DNA of 64,000 nucleotides, taken from NCBI GenBank assembly GCA_020002185.1, contig CM034537.1, positions 8,456,615 to 8,520,614 of the forward strand. Reading direction: 5' to 3'. The DNA is from Paraescarpia echinospica. Taxonomy: Eukaryota; Annelida; Polychaeta; Sabellida; Siboglinidae. The notes beneath the pieces were generated by a model. The model ran no database searches. It saw only the letters and a program-made list of their open reading frames with translations, and was not told the DNA's origin. Below are positions 56,690-64,000 of this stretch, in pieces (position 1 is the stretch's first letter; every line of letters starts with the position of its first letter). A program made the position numbers and the translations under genes.

Positions 56690-57560
56690 ATGTCCAGGGC
56701 TAGGCTAGCCTCGATACTGGTCCTTGTATGTCCAGGGCTAGGCTAGCCTCGATACTGGTCCTTGTATGTCCTGGGCTAGGCTGGCCTCGATACTGGTCCT
56801 TTTATGTCCGGGGCGAGGCTACCCTCGATACTGGTCCCTGTATGTCCGGGGCGAGGTTGGCCTCGATATTGGTCCCTGTATGTCCGGGGCGAGGTTGGGC
56901 TCAATACTATTCACTGTATGTCCGGAGCGAGGCTGGCCTGGATACTGGTCCCTGTATGCCCGGGGCGAGGCTGGCCTCGATACTAGTTCCTGTATGTCCG
57001 GGGCGAGGCTGGCCTCGATAATGGTTCCTGTATGTTCGGGGCAAGGCTGGCCTCGATACTGGTCCCTGTATGTCCGTGGTGAGGCTGACCTCGATACTGG
57101 TCCCTGTATGTTCGGAGCGCGGCTGACCTCGATACTGGTCCTTGTATGTCCAGGGCAAGGCTAGCCTCGATACTGGTCCCTGTATGTTTGGGACAAGGTT
57201 GGCCTCGATACTGGTCCCTGTATGTCCGGGGAAAGTTTGGCCTCAATACTATTCACTGTATGTCCAGGGCGAGGCTGGCCTCGATATTGGTCCCTGTATG
57301 TCCAGGGCGAGGTTGGCCTCGATATTGGTCCCTGTATGTCCGGGGCGAGGTTGGGCTCAATACTATTCACTGTATGTCTGTGGCGAGGCTGGCCTCGAAC
57401 TGATTCCTGTATTACCGGGGCGAGGCTGGCCTCGATACTGGTCCCTGTATGTCCGGGGCGAGGCTGGCATCGATACTGGTTCCTGTATGTCTGGGGCGAG
57501 GCTGGCCTCAATATTGGTCCTTGTATGTCCAGGGCGAGGTTGGCCTCAATGTCTATTTTC
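56690..57560. repeat. 38-bp GC-rich intergenic minisatellite, about 23 copies
   Basis: The unit is TGTATGTCCGGGGCGAGGCT, then GGCCTCGATACTGGTCCC. It is notably GC- and CpG-richer than its surroundings. Frames open on both strands here are artefacts. Confidence 0.95.
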
Positions 57561-58464
57561 TTTATTTTCTTACCCCTAACTGACTGTTCTTGCACATGCT
57601 CATTTAATGGCTCAACCATTGGATTAGGTAATCATAATGTCAACACATTTGTACTTCATAACAAAGAGTTGCAATATCTGCTTTAAAATGTATTTTGTAA
57701 CACCTGTTTAAAAATAAATTTATTTAATAGAAAATGACACATTTCTATGACATAACATCTTAAAAATAAATGTATTTACTAGAAAACAAGGCAACGACGC
57801 GCATCACTTCTTTGAGAGTTCGGATCTCAAAGTTGCCCAAATTATTCAAAAATGCTACATTAGCTATGTGCAATTAAAGTGTATACAGTATACAAGCAAC
57901 ACACTATATTACTGTTCAAACATACTACCTGTCATTAATACTGTTCATGTTGCAATGAAATGGGTAGCCAAACTGGCCCATACTTGATACATAGTAAGCA
58001 ACAACAATTAAGATTGCCATGCTATCTATAGTGTAGTTACCTCTACTACTCCACGTGTACATGATGTGCTAATCTGTGCATTGTGCATACAAGTGCATTG
58101 ACCTTAATTGGTCAAGCTAACATGAAAGAATGCAGTCATGACATGCATATGCCAGTTTTGTTGGCTCTGTGAGACAACTATGCAGACTAATCACACAAGA
58201 CTCATGAAGTCTAAACGACGCATTGATAATAAAGCAGAGGTTGTATTCAGGGCAGTAACAGCTGGCTGTTACAAAAAGACCTTAGTTACACTCGATTTTA
58301 TAGTGGCATGAGTTGTATACATATTTAAATATTTTTTAAGAACAAAATAATTCTTAATAAAATGCAACCTTGTCTTTAATACAAAGTGAGCACCTGCTTT
58401 ATCCTGCTTTGTCTTGTGTTTTGGGGATGCATTAGCAAACATCCAACTAAATTCACCCTAAGTT
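57561..58464 (-). other. Presumptive AGXT2 3'UTR and intergenic sequence
   Basis: No coding signal was seen. A TTTATT (reverse AATAAA) at 57719-57724 could serve AGXT2 but I cannot rank it against other AT-rich hexamers. Confidence 0.35.
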
Positions 58465-58566
58465 TCACTTGCTGTTTAGATGATCGGTGAAAGCCTTCCG
58501 AAGAACAGCCACCGTAAAGTCAACATCTTCCCGTGTGATACACATCGGGGGCTTGATCCGCAGGCA
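58465..58566 (-). CDS. AGXT2: AGXT2 last coding exon with stop
   Basis: On the - strand the acceptor is GTTTTAG|TGC. The exon encodes CLRIKPPMCITREDVDFTVA and VLRKAFTDHLNSK, then TGA (58465-58467). Human has [25 protein letters not shown]. Phase 0. Confidence 0.93.
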   Translation of the reverse strand, partial: CLRIKPPMCITREDVDFTVAVLRKAFTDHLNSK

Positions 58567-58794
58567 CTAAAACAAACCAGGAGAATATTAAATGGTATCT
58601 ATTTGTAACATGCATGAAGAAAAGCACTCCATTGATATGGTTCTATATCAACTACTTTTCGAATTCGTCAGGGGCAAATCAAGAGAGGGTAGTCAAGGGG
58701 GGCCCAAAAAACTTCCAGTGGCGCACAACATCAATTCATATTCAGTGGTCTGAGCTGGATGACTCTGCTGTTGCACTGTCAGATCATGACATTG

Positions 58795-59555
58795 GAAGAT
58801 GGGGGGAGGGCACATTCAAAAGGTCTAGGGGGCATGGTAATGAGGACACATTCAAAAGGTCAAGGGGGCACGGTAACGAGGGCACGTTCAAAAGGTCTAG
58901 GAGGCACAGTAATGAGAGCACATTCAAGAGGTCTAGGGGACACGATAATGCAGGCACATTCAAAAGGTCTAGGGGGCATGGTAATGAGGACACATTCAAA
59001 AGGTCTAAGGGGGTACAGTTACAAGGGCACATTCAAAAGGTCTACGGGGCACAGTAATGAGAGCACATTCAAGAGGTCTAGGGGACACGGTAATGCGGGC
59101 ACATTCAAAAGGTCTAGGGGGCACAGTAATGAGGGCACATTCAAAAGGTCTAGGGGGCATGGTAACAAGGGCACATTCAAAAGGTCTAGGGGGCACGATA
59201 ACAAGGGCCCATTCAAAAGGTCTAGGGGGCACGGTAATGAGGGCACATTCAAAAGGTCTAGGGAAACGGTAATGAGGGCACACTCAAAAGGTCTAGTGGG
59301 CACGGTAATGAGGGCACATTCAAAATGTCTTGGGGGCATGGTAATGAGGGCACATTCAAGAGGTCTAGGTGGCATGGTAACGAGGGCACATTCAAAAGGT
59401 TTAGGGGGCACGGTAACGAGGGCACGTTCAAAAGGTCTAGGGGTCATGGTAATGAGGACACATTCAAAAGGTCTAGGGGGCACAGTAACGAGGGTACATT
59501 CATAAAGTCTAGGGGGCACGGTACCGAGAGCACATTAAAAAGGTTATGGGGGCAA
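58795..59555. repeat. 36-bp minisatellite in the last AGXT2 intron, about 21 copies
   Basis: The unit is GGCACATTCAAAAGGTCTAG, then GGGGCACGGTAATGAG. Because 36 is divisible by three, spurious long frames exist on both strands. It is not in contact with an AGXT2 splice site. Confidence 0.95.
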
Positions 59556-60009
59556 GCCAAATTACTGTTCAGAGTGCAGTCGAATGCTCCAAACAAAACA
59601 TGATTAATACTGCTGAATATACACCTTTTCTTTATAATCCATAACGAGATACTCCCAATAGTAAACACTTGCACACGTTGTAGCAACGTTGGCACCAATC
59701 AACTTTACAAGTTATTTGCCAAAAAAAGTAGTTGGCAGCTGTTACACTTTCTACCACGAAAGTGGTCACTTGTCATCGACGACTGCACTTAGCATCTCTA
59801 AACATTTTATTTAACGAAACATCAGTGCATTTGCCACTAAAGGTGTAAATCCGTACACATATTCTGCTCGAACTGGCTCAAACTCAAAGCTGCTGTAGCG
59901 ACGCTCATCGCCATAGTAATGCTGGAAATGCGCTTCCAATACTTCGATTTAACAAAACAAAAGTTGACAAGATTGTTCCCAAAATTAACGATCTCGTAAT
60001 GTGTTTGCC
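59556..60009 (-). other. AGXT2 intron sequence, nothing recognised
   Basis: No coding or repeat signal between the 36-bp array and the donor-type array. Confidence 0.5.
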
Positions 60010-60318
60010 ACCGACGTACCGTGCCACACACACCAATCGCCGTGTCGTAGACACCACACACTCACCGTGCCATAAACACCACTCACAGTGCCGTAGACAC
60101 CACTCATTCACCGTGCCATAGACACCATTCATTCACCGTGCCATAGACACCACTCACCGTGCCACAGACACCACTCATCGTGCCATAAACACCACTCACA
60201 GTGTCGTAGACACCACTCACTCACCGTGCCATAGGCACCACTAAATCGCCGTGCCATAGACACCACTCACTCGCCGTGCCATAGATACTACTCACCGTGC
60301 CGTAGACACCACTCTTGC
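60010..60318 (-). repeat. About 21-28-bp donor-spanning minisatellite of AGXT2, about 12 copies
   Basis: On the - strand units read GGTGTCTACGGCACG|GTGAGT. This is the end of the preceding AGXT2 exon (GVYGT) with its donor, followed by short intronic filler; several copies keep CACGGTGAGT exactly. Same architecture as the MROH1 arrays but in the opposite gene. Confidence 0.88.
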
Positions 60319-60394
60319 CGATGAGCAGACCCATGTCCTTTGTTGCCTCGAAGATGGCTGCGGTTTCAGGGGGCGGCAGCGGCTTCTTACTCTT
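60296..60394 (-). CDS. AGXT2: AGXT2 penultimate coding exon
   Basis: On the - strand the acceptor is TGTTTCAG|AAG. The exon encodes KSKKPLPPPETAAIFEATKD and MGLLIGKSGVYGT (human CKHMGLLVGRGSIFSQ). The donor is ACG|GTGAGT, phase 0. Confidence 0.93.
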
Positions 60395-62233
60395 CTGAAA
60401 CATGCAATATTGGAGTCGTTTTGCGCTTACACAGAACATGTATTCACGCACACACAGACACACGCGCCTTCACACAACACGCACACGCGCGCGCACGCAC
60501 ACACACACACATGCCGAGAGGGTAGTATAGGATATTTGCTGTTACTGTACCCCTTTGATTATCATAAAAAAACCTCCAACAACATCCCCTTGCCGAAATA
60601 TTGGGGCTTAACATATACAGCCCCACCCACAATATATTGAGGGCCCATCCCCCCGCGTTCCTAAGTCTAGGATGTGTAATGTAAATTTGCTTTGCGCACA
60701 GATTTACCCACAGTAATCACATAGCTCAATGGATTGGTCCGCCGCCACTTCCAGTTCTTTCTGGAGTCCGTAGATTGCTATTCATGTGAAAGATGGCGTA
60801 GTTATTCATATGCACCTAACTCGTGGAGTCGTGGTCGTCCTTACTCTTGACTTGACCTGTGTTTGACTTAAGCATTATTTTTTAGCTGCTGAGGCTGTGA
60901 ACAGACATTTTTGATGCTGTTTACCCGCTTCATGCTTTACCAGCCCTTAATAGATGCAAACATGTACTCCTCACGACGCCTGCTAGCGTTCATGAATGAG
61001 ATGTTTTAATGGCTGGCAGGTTGGATTGCCCTCGCGCTGCCCCAGGGCGATATGCACCGACGCGACTGCTTGGGTATGTTGCTGTTGGTGTTCTTGCCGG
61101 TTACACAAAATACACTTTGTTGGACTTAATTTGTTGGAAGGTTAGTTCCGGTTCTTCTGCTCTGACGGCATGGACTTGTTGAGGTCGACATGTATATTCA
61201 TCTTCCTGTTACGCGTCATGTCCAATGTCAACTCGGGATTCTTAAGGTTTTTTGTCAGCATGGTCCGCCCACGGCTTCTAGCCGAGAAACGCCATCGCCG
61301 CACTTCTTTCACCGTGTGTGCTTTGCATTAATTTTTAATAAGATTTAACAAGATTGCCACCTTGAGAATTAACTCTAGATGGCAGGTGGACAAGGAAGCC
61401 TTTTGGCTTATAGAGAGGCCAACCATTATTATCTACGTGTATCCCGCCATTCTGAGGTATTTGTTGATTTTATTTTTAAACATATTCACGCTAGTAGCAC
61501 CAACACAATCAGCAGATAATACAGTCCATTCATTTACATTCCTTTGTGAAAATTATAACTTTCTTATATCTAATCTACACTGCTCCTTTACTAATGTAAC
61601 TTAATGTCCTCTAGTCCTATCTTTCTTAACTGAGAAACAAATATTTCTATCAATATGAATATTTCATCGCACTCCCATCGTTTTTAAGGATGACATCCGT
61701 GATCCTGTTCTTTTCCTTAGTGTCTGGGTGCACAGGCTCGGTCGTGCGACATGCACTAGTCCTCAACTCACCCATCGTTTTGGCACACGACAGTCGGCAT
61801 CTGTCCTGTTGGGGCAGCTAGTATGTGCGCTCACTCTTTGTGGCTTCAACACTGATGGTTGCTTATCGGACGGCCGCACGCCACGTGCTGCGACCATGTG
61901 CTGTTTCTCCTCTTTTTGTTTTGTCGAGACGTCTATACACTTTTTGTACAATCGGTGTTCCGTAGATGTGGTCTTCCCACGTTCCATTTCCCCTGCCGTA
62001 GCTCGTGTTTAAATGATATAAATTATAATAATATAGTATGTGCAATTATAGTATGAGCTAGTAAAGCATCCAGTATATGGATCGACCTACCTACCCCCAC
62101 TATGAAACATGGTAAATATAAACATAATGCCTAACTAGCATTGTTATTGTGCGCCAGCTGATTCAAACCCCGAGTGTGTAGACCTATACGACATTAGCTG
62201 AGGGAAGGCCCCTTTGAGCGGTCGGACAATCAC
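60395..62233 (-). other. AGXT2 intron; microsatellite and unclassified repeat-like block
   Basis: Positions 60437-60515 are a CA/CG-rich microsatellite (CACGCACACACACACAC). From about 60650 to 62050 the sequence has interspersed-repeat texture and no AGXT2 coding; I cannot assign it to a family. Confidence 0.4.
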
Positions 62234-62383
62234 CTTGTCAGCGACGAGTTCGAGACCGACCATCAGGCCCTTGCCACGGACGTCGCCAACGATGTCGAAC
62301 TCGTCTCGTAGTGTCCTCAGCTGCTCCAACAGGTAGGTGCCGACCGTGCGACAGCGCTCCTGGCACTTGTCTTCCTCCAACAC
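62234..62383 (-). CDS. AGXT2: AGXT2 internal exon with the VRGKGLM block
   Basis: On the - strand the acceptor is GGTCGCAG|GTG. The exon encodes VLEEDKCQERCRTVGTYLLE, then [20 protein letters not shown] and MVGLELVADK. Human has [27 protein letters not shown]. The donor is AAG|GTGATT, phase 0. Confidence 0.95.

Positions 62384-64000
<1,617 letters not shown>

Noticed and set aside
58759..59519. Long two-strand open frames in the 36-bp array
   Set aside because: A 36-bp period keeps several frames open by chance. There is no start context or splice structure, and the array lies inside an AGXT2 intron.

Overview
This is eukaryotic, metazoan DNA with no bacterial-style operons. It holds one complete, intron-rich gene on the + strand and the 3' part of a second gene on the - strand. 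The abundance of tandem repeats laid across exon-intron junctions makes me think of an amphioxus (Branchiostoma): I recall 'mirage' minisatellites being described at splice boundaries in an amphioxus Adh gene. That species assignment is an inference and should be tested.

Gene 1 (2137 to about 55170, +) is an MROH1 orthologue (maestro heat-like repeat family member 1). I reconstructed 39 exons by hand. Every junction is phase-compatible, one intron is GC-AG and the rest are GT-AG. The joined coding sequence is 4938 bases (1645 residues plus stop) from the ATG at 2139, essentially the length I remember for human MROH1. Gene 2 (58465 to beyond about 63120, -) is AGXT2, a mitochondrial class III aminotransferase. 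Its last four coding exons are present, including the PLP-lysine exon; the N-terminal half lies beyond the window. The two genes converge tail to tail, with minisatellites filling the space between them.

Layout: 0.1-1.9 kb, degraded mobile-element-like ORF (-); 2.1-53.2 kb, MROH1 coding exons; 53.2-55.2 kb, MROH1 3'UTR, mostly a 32-bp array that duplicates the end of the coding sequence and its stop codon; 55.3-57.6 kb, two intergenic arrays; 58.5-63.1 kb, AGXT2 exons. Introns also carry several inverted-repeat-bounded elements at about 7.6, 13.9, 17.0, 31.4, 32.2, 43.0 and 52.1 kb. Two of these hold relics of uncharacterised proteins whose residue pattern recalls FEN/XPG-type nucleases.

The main observation is that about 18 of the 38 MROH1 introns have a minisatellite starting exactly at the splice donor or ending exactly at the acceptor. 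Each unit contains the splice site plus adjacent sequence, so the locus holds hundreds of decoy splice sites. Some arrays (exons 5, 17 and 30) have unit lengths divisible by three and stay open in the exon's frame, so use of any copy would add whole 8-, 16- or 14-residue blocks. The same pattern occurs at an AGXT2 donor on the opposite strand.
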